In this document: positions 1 through 10,818 of the stretch, piece after piece
How positions within the stretch are numbered: the first letter of the stretch is position 1
Layout: the number at the start of each line of letters is the position of its first letter
Origin: Pseudomonas oryzihabitans NBRC 102199
GTDB taxonomy: Bacteria > Pseudomonadota > Gammaproteobacteria > Pseudomonadales > Pseudomonadaceae
Assembly: GCF_000730625.1 (NCBI RefSeq)
Contig: NZ_BBIT01000009.1
Location: 372,001 to 436,000 of the forward strand
Reading direction: 5' to 3'
Length of the DNA stretch: 64,000 bases
Position numbers and translations under genes: made by a program
The notes under the pieces: model-generated
What the model saw: only the letters and a program-made list of their open reading frames with translations
Database searches by the model: none
What the model was told of the DNA's origin: nothing

Positions 1-584
1 AAGTTCATGCTGCGGGCTTCGGCCGGATTGCCGAACACCGTGACATAGGCCGGTACGTCCTTGCCGATGGCCGTGCCCATGCCGGAAAAGCTGTGGGCGC
101 CGATGCGGCAGAACTGATGCACCAGGGTATAGCCGGACAGGATCGCCCAGTCATCGACGTGCACGTGCCCGGCGAGGGCCGTGTTGTTGACCAGGATGCA
201 GTGATTGCCGATCACGCTGTCATGGCCGATGTGCACATAGGCCATCAGCAGGTTGTGATCGCCAAGGGTCGTCTCTTCCCGATCCTGCACGGTACCGCGA
301 TGGATGGTGACCCCTTCGCGGATGGTGTTGTGATCGCCGATCCGCAGCCGGGTCGGTTCGCCCTGATACTTGAGGTCGGGCGTATCCTCGCCGATCGACG
401 AGAACTGGAAGATACGGTTGTGACGCCCGATCACGGTCGGACCCTTGAGGATGACGTGAGGCCCGATGACGGTCCCCTCGCCAATCTCGACATCCGGTCC
501 GATGATCGACCAGGGGCCGACCTGGACATCGGCGGCGAGCCGTGCCTTGGGGTCGACGATAGCCCTGGGGTCAATCAACGTCAT
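1..584 (-). CDS. lpxA: LpxA, UDP-N-acetylglucosamine acyltransferase (3' part cut by window edge)
   Basis: LpxA transfers a 3-hydroxyacyl chain from acyl-ACP to UDP-GlcNAc, the first step of lipid A synthesis, in the cytoplasm. The 194 visible residues (of about 258 usual) start [10 protein letters not shown] and consist of left-handed beta-helix hexapeptide repeats. His121 in the stretch YVHIGHD matches the catalytic His of the family. Met169 (in SGMG) occupies the acyl-length ruler position that is Met in P. aeruginosa (C10 chains) and Gly in E. coli (C14), so a 3-OH-C10 donor is inferred. The ATG overlaps the fabZ stop codon (ATGA), which suggests translational coupling. The C-terminal helical domain lies outside the window. 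Confidence 0.96.
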   Translation of the reverse strand, partial: MTLIDPRAIVDPKARLAADVQVGPWSIIGPDVEIGEGTVIGPHVILKGPTVIGRHNRIFQFSSIGEDTPDLKYQGEPTRLRIGDHNTIREGVTIHRGTVQDREETTLGDHNLLMAYVHIGHDSVIGNHCILVNNTALAGHVHVDDWAILSGYTLVHQFCRIGAHSFSGMGTAIGKDVPAYVTVFGNPAEARSMN

Positions 585-1021
585 AGCTTGCGTTCCGCAC
601 AGATGATTTCAGCCGAGCAGACCGGCTTGTCGTCCACACTGGCGTGGCATTCGAATTTCCAGATGCCGCGCTTGGTGCTGATGAAGCGAGCGTCGAGCAT
701 CAGCTGATCGCCCGGCGTTACCGGCTGGCGAAACCGCAGCTTATCCGATCCGACGAAGTAGTACAGGGTGCCATCGGCCGGCGAGGAATTCATCATCTTG
801 AAACCGAGCACGCCGGCAGCCTGGGCCATGGCTTCGACGATCAGCACGCCCGGCATGATCGGATGCTGGGGGAAGTGGCCGGTGAAGAAGGGCTCGTTGA
901 TGCTGACGTTCTTGTAGGCACGAATGCGCTTGGCTTCGATATCCAGCTCCAGCACGCGATCCACCAATAGAAAGGGATAGCGATGCGGGAGATATTCACG
1001 GATCTCGTTGATGTCCATCAT
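581..1021 (-). CDS. fabZ: FabZ, 3-hydroxyacyl-ACP dehydratase
   Basis: FabZ dehydrates (3R)-hydroxyacyl-ACP to trans-2-enoyl-ACP in fatty-acid elongation and competes with LpxA and LpxD for the same substrates. The 146-residue protein has the hot-dog fold signature [13 protein letters not shown] with the catalytic His49 and Glu63. Length and the C-terminus AERKL are typical of Pseudomonas FabZ. It lies between lpxD (45 bp upstream) and lpxA (4-bp overlap), the standard lipid A cluster order. Two adjacent ATG codons occur at the start; the upstream one is used here. Confidence 0.97.
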   Translation of the reverse strand: MMDINEIREYLPHRYPFLLVDRVLELDIEAKRIRAYKNVSINEPFFTGHFPQHPIMPGVLIVEAMAQAAGVLGFKMMNSSPADGTLYYFVGSDKLRFRQPVTPGDQLMLDARFISTKRGIWKFECHASVDDKPVCSAEIICAERKL

Positions 1022-1066
1022 GGTCGGGGAAGGCCTGTTCAGAAAGGGGAAACATCCGATGCAGAA

Positions 1067-2140
1067 TCAAGCATCAGAAGCAGCGTCATCCCGCGAGGTC
1101 ACGGTAGCAACGATTTTTTCCAGATGTTGCAGACGGCGGGCCATGTCGTCGAGGTGACGAATCCGCGCGGCGCTCTTCTTCCATTCGCCGGCCGGCTGCA
1201 TGGCCGTACCGGAGGAATAGGCGCCGGGCTCGGTAATCGAGCGGGTCACCATGGTCATACCGGTGACGAACACGTGGTCGCACACCTCGATATGACCGAC
1301 CATGCCCACGCCGCCGGCGATGGTGCAGTGTTTGCCGATCTTGGTGCTGCCAGAGATGCCGACGCAGGCGGCCATGGCGGTGTGCTCACCGACCTGGACG
1401 TTGTGCGCGATCATGATCTGGTTGTCGAGTTTGACGCCATTGCTGATGACCGTGTTGGCCAGGGCGCCCCGGTCGATGGTGGTGTTGGCACCGATCTCGA
1501 CGTCGTCGCCGATCAGTACGCCACCCAGCTGGGCGATCTTCTGCCACTGGCCACGTTCGTTGGCGAAGCCGAAGCCCTCGGCGCCGATCACGGCACCCGA
1601 TTGCACCACGGCACGCTCGCCGATGGTCACGTCATGATAGAGCGTGACCCGCGGTGCCAGCCAGCTGTCGGCACCGATGACGCTGCGCGCACCCACCACG
1701 CAGTGGGCGCCCAGACTGACACCGGCGCCGATGCGCGCCTGGGCCTCGATCACCACGTAGGGACCGATGGCCGCCGTCGGATCGACCTGGGCATCCGCCG
1801 CGACCAGCGCGGTGGGATGGATACCGGCTGCGCTGCGCGGCTTGCGATCGAACAGATGGGAAAGGCGCGCATAGGCCAGATAGGGATTCGCCAGGATCAG
1901 GGCGTCACCGGCGTAGCCGTCGGCGTCCTTTTCCGTCAGCAGCACGGCCCCGGCCTGGGTGTCGGCCAGGTAGCGGCGGTACTGCGGATTGGCGAGAAAA
2001 CTCAACTGCTCAGGACCGGCCTCGGGCAGGGTAGCCAGACCGGTCACCAGGCGCTCGGACGAACCGCGTAACTCCACGGTCAACTGGCGGCTTTCCAGCC
2101 ACTGCGCCAGTTCGCCCAGCGTAAAGGTGCTATGGCTCAT
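1067..2140 (-). CDS. lpxD: LpxD, UDP-3-O-(3-hydroxyacyl)glucosamine N-acyltransferase
   Basis: LpxD adds the N-linked 3-hydroxyacyl chain to UDP-3-O-acylglucosamine, the third step of lipid A synthesis. The 357-residue protein has an N-terminal uridine-binding domain (about residues 1-100), then a long hexapeptide-repeat beta-helix (about 105-310) and a C-terminal helix. The catalytic His is expected in the motif [14 protein letters not shown]. The ATG (MSHSTFTL) overlaps the skp stop by one base; a TTG one codon upstream is possible but unnecessary. Adjacent to skp and fabZ as in other pseudomonads. Confidence 0.96.
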   Translation of the reverse strand: MSHSTFTLGELAQWLESRQLTVELRGSSERLVTGLATLPEAGPEQLSFLANPQYRRYLADTQAGAVLLTEKDADGYAGDALILANPYLAYARLSHLFDRKPRSAAGIHPTALVAADAQVDPTAAIGPYVVIEAQARIGAGVSLGAHCVVGARSVIGADSWLAPRVTLYHDVTIGERAVVQSGAVIGAEGFGFANERGQWQKIAQLGGVLIGDDVEIGANTTIDRGALANTVISNGVKLDNQIMIAHNVQVGEHTAMAACVGISGSTKIGKHCTIAGGVGMVGHIEVCDHVFVTGMTMVTRSITEPGAYSSGTAMQPAGEWKKSAARIRHLDDMARRLQHLEKIVATVTSRDDAASDA

Positions 2141-2643
2141 CAACGACCCGCGTTCATGCGCTCGATGACCTGGCGCGTGATGTCGTACTGCGGCTTCACG
2201 TCCACCACGGCGCCACGCTCCAGCACCAGATCGTAATCGCCCTTCTTCAGCACCTCTTCCACGGCCTTGTCCAGGCGCGGCTTGAGCAGCTTGAGCATGT
2301 CGCGATCCGAGGCCGCCTTGGCATCGTTGAGTTCCTTGGACTGGAACTGGAAGTCACGGGCCTTCTGGCGGAAGTCGTTCTCCAGGCGGGTGCGCTCGGC
2401 CTGGGCCATCTTGTCACCGCCCTTGTTGAGCTTGTCCTGGATGTCCTTGGCGGAGCTTTCCAGACCCTTGAGCTTGTTCAGCTGGGGACCGAACTTCTTC
2501 TCGGAATCCACCGCGTACTTCTTGGCGGCATCGGATTCCAGCAGGGCCATCTGGTAGTTCAGGACAGCTATCTTGGTATCGGCGAACACCGGAGCGGCGA
2601 CGAGAACGGCAGCGAACAGAGCGTAGCGGGTGTACTTGTGCAC
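2140..2643 (-). CDS. skp: Skp/OmpH periplasmic chaperone
   Basis: Skp is a periplasmic trimeric chaperone that holds unfolded outer-membrane proteins on the way to the BAM complex. I place the start at a GTG (protein begins [10 protein letters not shown], with GTG read as Met) because AGGAG lies 6 nt upstream and a cleavable signal peptide follows directly, with cleavage after VFA before DTKIAVLN. A longer open frame upstream of this GTG runs inside bamA and is rejected. The mature part is Lys/Asp/Gln-rich and predicted to form the alpha-helical tentacles of the family. 167 residues, as in Pseudomonas. Placed between bamA and lpxD. Confidence 0.94.
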   Translation of the reverse strand: MHKYTRYALFAAVLVAAPVFADTKIAVLNYQMALLESDAAKKYAVDSEKKFGPQLNKLKGLESSAKDIQDKLNKGGDKMAQAERTRLENDFRQKARDFQFQSKELNDAKAASDRDMLKLLKPRLDKAVEEVLKKGDYDLVLERGAVVDVKPQYDITRQVIERMNAGR

Positions 2644-2681
2644 AGTTGACTCCTGCGTAAAGCGCAAAGGTGTAGCCTGGG

Positions 2682-5075
2682 TCAGAACGTCTGACCCAGC
2701 GAGAACTGGAAGACCTGCGGATCGGAGTTGCTCGGCTTCTTGACCGGCACGCCCAGGCTGAAGCTCAACGGACCGAGGGCGGTAACCCAAGTCACACCGA
2801 CGCCGACGGAGCTGGCCATATTCGAGAAGCTGACGTCGCCGCAGTTTTTGGTCGAGTTCAGGTAGCACTTGGTGCTGAACACGTTACCCACGTCCCAGAA
2901 AAGCACGGTCCGCAGGGACTTCTGGTCCTTCACGAAAGGCAGAGGGAACAGGTATTCCATACCGCCGGTGATCAGGACGTTGCCACCGAAGGCCTCGTCG
3001 TTCTCCCGATCACGATAGCCCTGACCTTGGGCGCCATACTTGGTACCCAATTCAGGTCTTTCAGGATCTTTATATTGCGGAGGCGTTGTACGCGGCCCCA
3101 GGCTGCTGTCTTCGAAACCCCGTACCGAGTTGAAGCCGCCGGCGTAGTAGTTCTCGTAGAACGGCAGGCCATCGGTGCTGCCATAGCCGTCGCCGTAACC
3201 CAGCTCGGTATGGAAGCGCAGCGCCGTATTGTCGGTCAGCGGGGTGAACAGCTGGCCGCGATAGTCAAGCTTGTAGAAGCTCAGGTCGCTGCCCGGGATG
3301 GTGATCTGGCCGGTCAGGCTCTGGGAGGCCCCACGGGTGGGCAGGACGCCACGGTTCAGCGTCGAGCTCGACCAGCCGATGCTGGCCTTGAAGTTGGTGA
3401 AATTGTCCCCTTCGCGCTCGACGAAATCATAGATCTCGTCGGCACTGTAGGTACCGGGATTGATCTCGTCGTTCTGCACGCTCAGACCATAGGTCAGGCG
3501 CGAGGTCTCGCTGATCGGATAGCCCAGAGTGACACCGGTACCCAGGCTGTTGATCGAGTAGTAGGAGACGTCACTGTCGTACAGTTTGCTGTAGTCGGTG
3601 CTGCGATAGAAGATGTTGTAGCCCAGGCTCACGCCATCCGGCGTGAAGTAGGGATCGGTGAAGCTGAAGTTGTAGCGGCTCTGGTACTGGGAACGGGTCA
3701 GACCGATGCTGACCTGATTGCCGGTACCCAGGAAGTTGTTCTGGCTGATGGAACCACCCAGGATCAGACCGGCGCTCTGGGCGAAGCCGATGCTGGCGGT
3801 GATGGAGCCCGACGGCTGCTCTTCGACGTTGTAGTTGACGTCGACCATGTCGTCAGTGCCAGGTACCTGGGGCGTCTCGACCTTGACTTCCTTGAAGTAG
3901 CCCAGGCGCTCGAGGCGGGTCTTGGACTGGTCGATGAGGTAGGTGGAAGCCCAACCGCCTTCCATCTGGCGCATCTCGCGACGCAGCACCTCGTCCTCGG
4001 TCTTGGTGTTGCCGCGGAAGTTGATGCGATTGACGTAGGCACGCTTGCCCGGATCGACCACATAGGTGAGGGACACGCTGTGGTCGTCGTCATGGGGCTC
4101 GGGCAGGCCGTTGACGTTGGCGAAGGTATAGCCTTCGTTACCCAGCCGGCGGGTGATCAGGTCCGAGGTGCTGGTCATGACCTTGCGCGAGAAGACCTGG
4201 CCCGGCTGGACCAGCATCAGTTTGCGCAGCTCTTCCTCCGGCACCTTGAGGTCGCCGGACAGTTTGACTTCACGAACGGTGTACTTCTGCCCTTCGTTGA
4301 CATTGACCGTGATGTAGACGTGCTTCTTGTCGGGCGTGATGGACACCTGGGTCGAGGTGATGTCCATGTTGATGTAGCCGCGGTCCAGGTAATAGGAACG
4401 CAGGCGCTCGAGGTCACCCGCCAACTTTTCCCGGGAGTACTTGTCATCGTTGCGGAAGAACGACAGCCAGTTGCTCGGCTTGAGCTCGAACAGGGAGGTC
4501 AGGTCATCCTCGGCGAAGACCGTGTTGCCCACCACGTTGACGTGGGAGATGGTCGCCACCTCGCCTTCGTTGATGGTGATCTTCAGCTGCACCCGGTTAC
4601 GGGGCTGCGGCACCACCTCGGCGTCGATGCTGGCGGAGTAGCGACCCTGGGCGACGTACTGGCGCAGCAGTTCGTTGCGCACGCCTTCCAGCGTCGCGCG
4701 CTGGAAGATCTCGCCTTCGGCGAGACCGGCCTGCTTGAGACCCTTCATCAGGTCGTCGCTGGAGATCGCCTTGTTGCCTTCCAGGGTGATGCTGGAAATG
4801 GAGGGACGCTCGACCAGGTTCACGACCAGGACGTTGCCGTCACGACCCAGCTGGATGTCCTGGAAGAATCCGGTACGGAAGAGCGAGCGGGAGGCTTCGG
4901 CCAACTTGTTGTCGTCGACGGATTCGCCGACATTGAGCGGCAGGGCACCGAAGACGCTGCCGGACGATACTCGTTGCAGTCCGTTGACGCGGATATCGGA
5001 GATGGTGAAGGACTCGGCGTGTACCTCGCCGATCATCAGCGCGGCTATTACCGCAGGTAGCAGCAGGCGTTTCAT
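2682..5075 (-). CDS. bamA: BamA (Opr86), outer-membrane protein assembly factor
   Basis: BamA is the essential Omp85 component of the BAM complex that folds and inserts outer-membrane beta-barrels. The 797-residue precursor has a signal peptide ending LMIGEVHA (about residues 1-20), five POTRA domains (about 22-420), and a C-terminal 16-strand barrel. The conserved loop-6 motif VRGF (in GFNSVRGFEDSS) and a terminal Phe (FSLGQTF), the outer-membrane sorting signal, are both present. The start ATG follows AAAGGGA. It is transcribed with skp downstream; a terminator-like hairpin separates it from rseP upstream. Confidence 0.98.
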   Translation of the reverse strand: MKRLLLPAVIAALMIGEVHAESFTISDIRVNGLQRVSSGSVFGALPLNVGESVDDNKLAEASRSLFRTGFFQDIQLGRDGNVLVVNLVERPSISSITLEGNKAISSDDLMKGLKQAGLAEGEIFQRATLEGVRNELLRQYVAQGRYSASIDAEVVPQPRNRVQLKITINEGEVATISHVNVVGNTVFAEDDLTSLFELKPSNWLSFFRNDDKYSREKLAGDLERLRSYYLDRGYINMDITSTQVSITPDKKHVYITVNVNEGQKYTVREVKLSGDLKVPEEELRKLMLVQPGQVFSRKVMTSTSDLITRRLGNEGYTFANVNGLPEPHDDDHSVSLTYVVDPGKRAYVNRINFRGNTKTEDEVLRREMRQMEGGWASTYLIDQSKTRLERLGYFKEVKVETPQVPGTDDMVDVNYNVEEQPSGSITASIGFAQSAGLILGGSISQNNFLGTGNQVSIGLTRSQYQSRYNFSFTDPYFTPDGVSLGYNIFYRSTDYSKLYDSDVSYYSINSLGTGVTLGYPISETSRLTYGLSVQNDEINPGTYSADEIYDFVEREGDNFTNFKASIGWSSSTLNRGVLPTRGASQSLTGQITIPGSDLSFYKLDYRGQLFTPLTDNTALRFHTELGYGDGYGSTDGLPFYENYYAGGFNSVRGFEDSSLGPRTTPPQYKDPERPELGTKYGAQGQGYRDRENDEAFGGNVLITGGMEYLFPLPFVKDQKSLRTVLFWDVGNVFSTKCYLNSTKNCGDVSFSNMASSVGVGVTWVTALGPLSFSLGVPVKKPSNSDPQVFQFSLGQTF

Positions 5076-5097
5076 GAGTCCCTTTTATTCCAACTGG

Positions 5098-5132
5098 CAA
5101 ATAAAGAATCTGCCGCACTGGGCGGCAGATTC
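5098..5132 (-). terminator. Intrinsic terminator or attenuator between rseP and bamA
   Basis: On the minus strand an 11-bp perfect stem (arms 5122-5132 and 5106-5116, 5-nt loop) is followed by TTTATTT. It lies 16 nt after the rseP stop and about 30 nt before the bamA start, so it divides the cluster. Confidence 0.75.
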
Positions 5133-5148
5133 GGCAATCAGCAGAGTG

Positions 5149-6501
5149 TCAGAGGCGACCGAGGTCATTGACCAAGGCCAGCAGCATCACACCCACGACG
5201 AGGCTAATACCGATCTGCATGCCCCATGTCTGTACACGCTCGGACAAGGGCCGCCCGCGAATCCACTCGACGAAGTAGAAGACCAGATGACCGCCGTCGA
5301 GCACAGGGATAGGCAACAGATTCAGAACCCCCAGGCTTATGCTCAGGTACGCCAGAAAATTGAGGAAATCCCCCAGGCCTGACTGAGCTGAAGCGCCCGC
5401 CACTTTAGCAATGGTTATCGGCCCGCTCAAGTTTTTTACCGACAGCTCTCCCAAGAGCATCTTCTTCAGGGAAACCAGTGTCAGCACGCTCATCTGCCAG
5501 GTTCGGCTGATACCTTCGCCCACGGCCGCCACGGGTCCGTAGCTGATTTCGCGAACCATTTCCGCTGGCCACTTGACCGGCGCCACACCCGCACCGAGGT
5601 AACCGGTCTCGGCGCTATCGACGCGCCGCGCGCCCAGGCGCAGGGACAGCTCGCGTCGCTGACCCTCCCGCTCATAGCTCACCTTGACCTGCTGATCCGG
5701 GTGCGCCCGCACCCAGTCCACGGCCTGCTGCCAGTCACCGATGGGCGTATCGTTCAGGGCGATGAGGCGATCACCCGCCTGGAGGCCGGCGGCTTTCGCC
5801 GGACCGGCCGGATCCAGCTCGGCGAAGATGGCCGGAATCTGCGGCCGCCAGGGCTTGAGACCAAGCGCCTGGATCGGGTCCGGATCTTCCGCGCCGCGCA
5901 GCCAGTCGTCGAGCTGGATGACCGCGTTCTGCTCGGCAGTGGTGCCCGGGACCCGGTAGCTCAGGCGTAGCGGACCGCTTTCACCCAGGCGATCGACCAG
6001 GCGCAGATTGACCGCCGACCAGCTGTCTACCGCCGCGTCATCGACCGCGGTCAGTTCGGCGCCCGCCGGGATACCCGCGGTGGCAGCCAGGGTATCAGGC
6101 GTGACCGATCCCACCACCGGACGCGGCTGCTGGGAGCCGAGCATGGCCAGCACCCAGAAGAACAGGATGGCGAGCAGGAAGTTGGCGATCGGACCGGCGG
6201 CGACGATGGCGATGCGCTGGCGTACCGTCTTGCGATTGAAGGCGGCATGCTGTTCTTCAGGCGCCACCGGCGCTTCGCGCTCGTCCAGCATCTTCACGTA
6301 GCCGCCCAGCGGGATCGCCGCCACCACGAACTCGGTGCCCTGGCGATCGTGCCAGCGCAGCAGCGGCTTGCCGAAGCCCACGGAGAAGCGCAGGACCTTG
6401 ACGCCGCAACGGCGCGCCGTCCAGAAATGGCCATACTCGTGGATGGTAACCAGGACGCCCAGGGCGATCAGGGTTCCCAGAATCGTATAAAGGATGGACA
6501 T
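5149..6501 (-). CDS. rseP: RseP/MucP, site-2 intramembrane zinc metalloprotease
   Basis: RseP (MucP in P. aeruginosa) is an inner-membrane S2P protease that cleaves the anti-sigma factor RseA/MucA after site-1 cut by DegS/AlgW, releasing the envelope-stress sigma factor. The 450-residue protein has HEYGH near the N-terminus (zinc ligands His21 and His25, catalytic Glu22) in the first membrane segment, two periplasmic PDZ domains (about 115-190 and 200-290), and the PVLDGGH motif near the C-terminus that supplies the third ligand Asp. It lies between dxr and bamA. Its functional partner AlgW is encoded at 23.6 kb. Confidence 0.97.
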   Translation of the reverse strand: MSILYTILGTLIALGVLVTIHEYGHFWTARRCGVKVLRFSVGFGKPLLRWHDRQGTEFVVAAIPLGGYVKMLDEREAPVAPEEQHAAFNRKTVRQRIAIVAAGPIANFLLAILFFWVLAMLGSQQPRPVVGSVTPDTLAATAGIPAGAELTAVDDAAVDSWSAVNLRLVDRLGESGPLRLSYRVPGTTAEQNAVIQLDDWLRGAEDPDPIQALGLKPWRPQIPAIFAELDPAGPAKAAGLQAGDRLIALNDTPIGDWQQAVDWVRAHPDQQVKVSYEREGQRRELSLRLGARRVDSAETGYLGAGVAPVKWPAEMVREISYGPVAAVGEGISRTWQMSVLTLVSLKKMLLGELSVKNLSGPITIAKVAGASAQSGLGDFLNFLAYLSISLGVLNLLPIPVLDGGHLVFYFVEWIRGRPLSERVQTWGMQIGISLVVGVMLLALVNDLGRL

Positions 6502-6567
6502 TGGCTGCCTCCGCTACCTCAGTGTGCAGATTCTGCGGACTCGTAGGCCAGGTGTCGAGGCGCGGGA

Positions 6568-7749
6568 TCAGCGTCTCGACAGCCACTCCCGAGCCAGCTG
6601 CCGAGCGGTGCTATCGGCCGCGAAGACCGTGTCGAGATCGCTGGCCGGACAGGGCTCGACAGCCTTGAGCACCGCTTCGATCAGCTGCGGGATCTCGGTA
6701 AAGCCCAGTCGCCCCTCGAGAAAGGCCTCGACGGCGACCTCGTTGGCCGCATTCAGCGTGGCCGGCATGCAACCACCCGCCTGAGCCGCTTCCCGCGCCA
6801 GCCGCAGGCAGGGAAAGCGTTCTTCGTCGGGCCGCTCGAAGTCGAGCCGGCCGATCTCGAACAGGTCCAGCGCCGCGACGCCGGAGTCGATGCGCTCGGG
6901 CCAGGCCAGGGCGTGGGCGATAGGGGTGCGCATATCGGGATTGCCCAGCTGGGCCAGCACCGAGCCATCCACGTAGTCCACCAGCGAATGAATCACGCTC
7001 TGGGGATGGATGACCACCTCGACCTGCTCCGGCGTCGCCTCGAACAGCCAGCAGGCCTCGATCAGCTCCAGCCCCTTGTTCATCAGGGTCGCGGAGTCCA
7101 CCGAAATCTTGCGCCCCATGGACCATTTGGGATGGGCACAGGCCTGATCCGGCGTCACCCCGGCCAGTTGTTCGGCCGGTGTCTCGCGGAACGGGCCGCC
7201 CGAGGCGGTGAGCAGGATGCGTCTTACGCCCTTGCGGGCCAGGCCGGGTGTCGCCGGATCGGCCAGGCACTGGAAGATGGCATTGTGCTCACTGTCGATG
7301 GGCAGCAGGGTCGCGCCACTGGCCTGCACGGCCTCGATGAAGAGCGCGCCGCTCATGACCAGGGCTTCCTTGTTGGCCAGCAGTACGCGCTTGCCGGCCT
7401 TGACCGCCGCCAGGGTGGGCTTCAGACCCGCCGCGCCGACGATGGCCGCCATGACGGTATCCACCCGGGGATGGGCCGCGATGGCCTCCAGGCCACCCTC
7501 CCCCACCAGGATCTCGGGGCGGGCTTCAGCCCCTTGCAGCAAAGCGGCCAACTGATCGGCGGACGCCTGATCCGGCACGGCTGCATAGACCGGCTGGAAA
7601 CGCCGGCAGAGGTCTGCCAGCTCGCTCAGTCGACGATGCCCGCTGAGGGCGAAGATGCGATAGCGATCGGGATACCGGGCCACGACATCCAGGGTGCTGG
7701 CGCCGATGGAGCCCGTCGCACCCAGGACACAAAGCTGCTGGAGACTCAC
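6568..7749 (-). CDS. dxr: Dxr, 1-deoxy-D-xylulose 5-phosphate reductoisomerase
   Basis: Dxr (IspC) converts DXP to 2-C-methylerythritol 4-phosphate with NADPH, the committed step of the MEP isoprenoid pathway. The start is a GTG that overlaps the cdsA stop (GTGA), giving 393 residues beginning [10 protein letters not shown] (GTG read as Met); an in-frame extension of seven codons lies inside cdsA. The NADPH-binding motif GATGSIG occurs at about residues 10-16 and the metal/substrate motif [11 protein letters not shown] in the centre. It feeds UppS, whose gene is close by. Confidence 0.96.
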   Translation of the reverse strand: MSLQQLCVLGATGSIGASTLDVVARYPDRYRIFALSGHRRLSELADLCRRFQPVYAAVPDQASADQLAALLQGAEARPEILVGEGGLEAIAAHPRVDTVMAAIVGAAGLKPTLAAVKAGKRVLLANKEALVMSGALFIEAVQASGATLLPIDSEHNAIFQCLADPATPGLARKGVRRILLTASGGPFRETPAEQLAGVTPDQACAHPKWSMGRKISVDSATLMNKGLELIEACWLFEATPEQVEVVIHPQSVIHSLVDYVDGSVLAQLGNPDMRTPIAHALAWPERIDSGVAALDLFEIGRLDFERPDEERFPCLRLAREAAQAGGCMPATLNAANEVAVEAFLEGRLGFTEIPQLIEAVLKAVEPCPASDLDTVFAADSTARQLAREWLSRR

Positions 7750-8560
7750 TGGACACCCCAGCCGGCCCACCAGAGCAGCAGGGCGAACAGCGGTACGGCG
7801 GCCGTGAGGCTGTCGATGCGATCCAGCACGCCACCGTGCCCCGGCAGCAACTGGCTGCTGTCCTTGAGCCCGGCCTGACGCTTGAACATGCTTTCGGTGA
7901 GATCACCCACTACCGAGATCAGCACCACGCAGGCGGCGCCGATGAGTGCCTGCAGGAGGTCGCCCAGGCCCCAGCCACGGACCAGACCAAGCACCAGAGT
8001 AGCCACCAGCGCGGCGGCCAGGCCGCCATAGAGACCTTCCCAGCTCTTGCCCGGACTCACGGCCGGCGCCAGCTTGCGCTTGCCAAAGGCCCGCCCGGAA
8101 AAATAGGCGAAGATGTCGGCCAGCCACACCAGCATCATCACTTCGAGAATCAGCAGATTGCCACCCGGTGCCGCCTTGAGCAGCATCAGCCCCTGCCAGG
8201 CCGGGACCAGCACCACCAGACCGATCAGCAGGCGCCGCCAGGAGGCCTGCCAGGCGCGAGCGCTATCGGGATAGGTGAGCACCAGCACCGTCGCATAGAG
8301 CCACCAGGCCAGGCTGATGAACAGCAGGCCATGGGCACCGGCGGGGAGCCACCAGCAGAGCAGCAGCGCCAGCGCGACCACGGCGGCATAGGCGCAACGC
8401 AGCGGCTGGGCTTCCAGACCCGCCAGCCGCGCCCATTCCCAGGCGCCCAGGACCACGACCGCACCGATGAACAGGGCGAAAGCCGCCCCTTCCAGCCAGA
8501 AAAATCCGGCCAGGGCGATGGGCAGGAGCACCATCGCCGTGATAACTCGCTGCTTCAGCA

Positions 8561-8561
<1 letters not shown>
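7746..8561 (-). CDS. cdsA: CdsA, phosphatidate cytidylyltransferase
   Basis: CdsA makes CDP-diacylglycerol from phosphatidic acid and CTP in the inner membrane, the branch point for all phospholipids. The 271-residue protein begins [10 protein letters not shown] and contains about eight hydrophobic segments. The C-terminal family signature with [22 protein letters not shown] and DRIDS is clear. The ATG overlaps the uppS stop by one base (TAATG) and its stop overlaps the dxr start, so uppS-cdsA-dxr are tightly coupled. A longer open frame upstream lies within uppS and is not used. Confidence 0.96.
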
Positions 8562-9310
<749 letters not shown>

Positions 9311-9328
9311 GTTACGTCCCAACCGTTG

Positions 9329-9886
9329 TCAAACAGCCATCAAGTCGGCTTCCTTGGCCTCCAGAGCCTTGTCCACCTCGGCGACGAATTTATCAGTCAG
9401 CTTCTGGACTTCATCCTGAGCGCGACGATCCTCGTCTTCACTGATTTCCTTTTCCTTGAGCAGATCCTTGAGCTGAGCCAGGGCATCGCGACGGATGTTG
9501 CGCACGGAAACCCGCGCCTGCTCGGCCTCGGCACGCGCCTGCTTGGTGAAGCCCTTGCGGGTCTCTTCGGTCAGCGCCGGCATCGGCACGCGAATGGTGG
9601 TCCCGGCGGTGGCCGGATTGAGGCCCAAGTCGGAGGTCATGATGGCCTTCTCGACCGCCTGGATCATGCTCTTGTCGAACACGCTCAGGGCCAGGGTCCG
9701 CGAATCCTCGACGGTGACGTTGGCCACCTGACGCAGCGGGGTGTCGCTGCCGTAGTAGGACACCATGACGCTATCCAGGATGCTTGGATGAGCGCGTCCG
9801 GTACGGATCTTGGCAAAGGCGTGGCCCAGGGCTTCCAGGGTCTTGGTCATGCGCGTCTGCGCATCCTTCTTGATCTCGTTGATCAT
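9329..9886 (-). CDS. frr: Frr, ribosome recycling factor
   Basis: Frr splits the post-termination ribosome together with EF-G. The 185-residue protein has the typical three-helix-bundle sequence, with [10 protein letters not shown] near the N-terminus and the conserved segment [13 protein letters not shown] in the C-terminal half. The ATG overlaps the pyrH stop by 4 bp, so it is coupled to pyrH. Expected length and position in the tsf-pyrH-frr-uppS order. Confidence 0.98.
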   Translation of the reverse strand: MINEIKKDAQTRMTKTLEALGHAFAKIRTGRAHPSILDSVMVSYYGSDTPLRQVANVTVEDSRTLALSVFDKSMIQAVEKAIMTSDLGLNPATAGTTIRVPMPALTEETRKGFTKQARAEAEQARVSVRNIRRDALAQLKDLLKEKEISEDEDRRAQDEVQKLTDKFVAEVDKALEAKEADLMAV

Positions 9887-10626
9887 GCTGCTCCCTCCTC
9901 GATCAGGGTGCCCTCACCACCGCCCACCACGATATTGAGCAGGGCGCCGGGCTTGTTCATGTTGAAAACCCGCAGGGGCATGCTGTGGTCACGGCAGAGA
10001 CAGATGGCCGTGAGATCCATGACACCCAGCTTGCGGTCGAGCACTTCGTCGTAGGTCAGGCGCTCGAATTTTTCGGCATTGGGATCCTTGAAGGGATCGG
10101 CCGTGTATACACCATCCACCTTGGTGGCCTTGAGCACCAGGTCGGCCTCGACCTCGATGGCGCGCAGGCAGGCGGCAGAATCGGTGGTGAAGAAGGGGTT
10201 GCCGGTACCGGCGGAGAAGATGACGACTTCGCCATCCTTCAGCTGACGCAGGGCCTTGCGCCGATCGTACTGATCGGTCACGCCGACCATGGAGATGGCG
10301 GACATCACCGTGGCGGGAATGTTGGAACGCTCCAGGGCGTCGCGCATGGCCAGGGCGTTCATCACCGTGGCCAGCATGCCCATGTGGTCACCGGTCACCC
10401 GATCCATACCGGCAGCGGACAAGGCCGCGCCGCGGAACAGGTTGCCACCGCCGATCACCAGACCGACCTGGACACCGATACCCACCAGCTGGCCGATCTC
10501 CAGCGACATGCGATCCAGCACCTTCGGGTCGATCCCGAAGTCTTCACTTCCCATCAGGGCTTCGCCACTGAGCTTCAGCAGAATACGCTTGTAACGGGGT
10601 TGGCGACCACTCATCTGCTGTGCCAT
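9883..10626 (-). CDS. pyrH: PyrH, UMP kinase
   Basis: PyrH phosphorylates UMP to UDP and is a hexameric amino-acid-kinase-family enzyme regulated by GTP and UTP. The 247-residue sequence has the N-terminal [14 protein letters not shown] phosphate-binding motif and GGGNLFRG, and the acceptor/nucleotide motif [13 protein letters not shown]. It is the first gene of the pyrH-frr-uppS-cdsA-dxr-rseP run, with 192 bp separating it from tsf upstream, where a tsf terminator occurs. Confidence 0.98.
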   Translation of the reverse strand: MAQQMSGRQPRYKRILLKLSGEALMGSEDFGIDPKVLDRMSLEIGQLVGIGVQVGLVIGGGNLFRGAALSAAGMDRVTGDHMGMLATVMNALAMRDALERSNIPATVMSAISMVGVTDQYDRRKALRQLKDGEVVIFSAGTGNPFFTTDSAACLRAIEVEADLVLKATKVDGVYTADPFKDPNAEKFERLTYDEVLDRKLGVMDLTAICLCRDHSMPLRVFNMNKPGALLNIVVGGGEGTLIEEGAA

Positions 10627-10684
10627 TCACTCTCTCCTGTGGCGATGAACATGTGCGGGGGATTTTGATCCAGCGATAGGAAAG

Positions 10685-10700
10685 CGCAACCGCAGTTGCG
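10685..10700. repeat. Short hairpin upstream of pyrH
   Basis: CGCAAC and GTTGCG flank a 4-nt loop in the tsf-pyrH gap. There is no T-run, so it is unlikely to be a terminator; it may lie in the pyrH leader or promoter. No confident -10/-35 pair was found here. Confidence 0.3.
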
Positions 10701-10762
10701 TTCACTCCAATCGGCAAAAAACTCCTTGGAAGAGCAGAAATCAGACCTGCCTTCCAATTTGA

Positions 10763-10795
10763 CAAAGAGGCCGCGCGCTCGAAGCGGGCGGCCTC
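10763..10795 (-). terminator. Intrinsic terminator after tsf
   Basis: On the minus strand GAGGCCGC pairs with GCGGCCTC around a short loop and is followed by TTTG. It begins 24 nt after the tsf stop codon and ends the rpsB-tsf unit before pyrH. Confidence 0.75.
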
Positions 10796-10818
10796 CTGGT
10801 CAACGGCAGATGCCGGGC

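Noticed and set aside
1033-1048. GGCCTGTTCAGAAAG between lpxD and fabZ, similar to the terminal repeat of the hisG-hisD element
   Set aside because: Only a short partial match with no second arm nearby; likely coincidence.
3027-5060. A 677-codon open frame on the plus strand
   Set aside because: Antisense to bamA; shadow frame with no recognisable motif.
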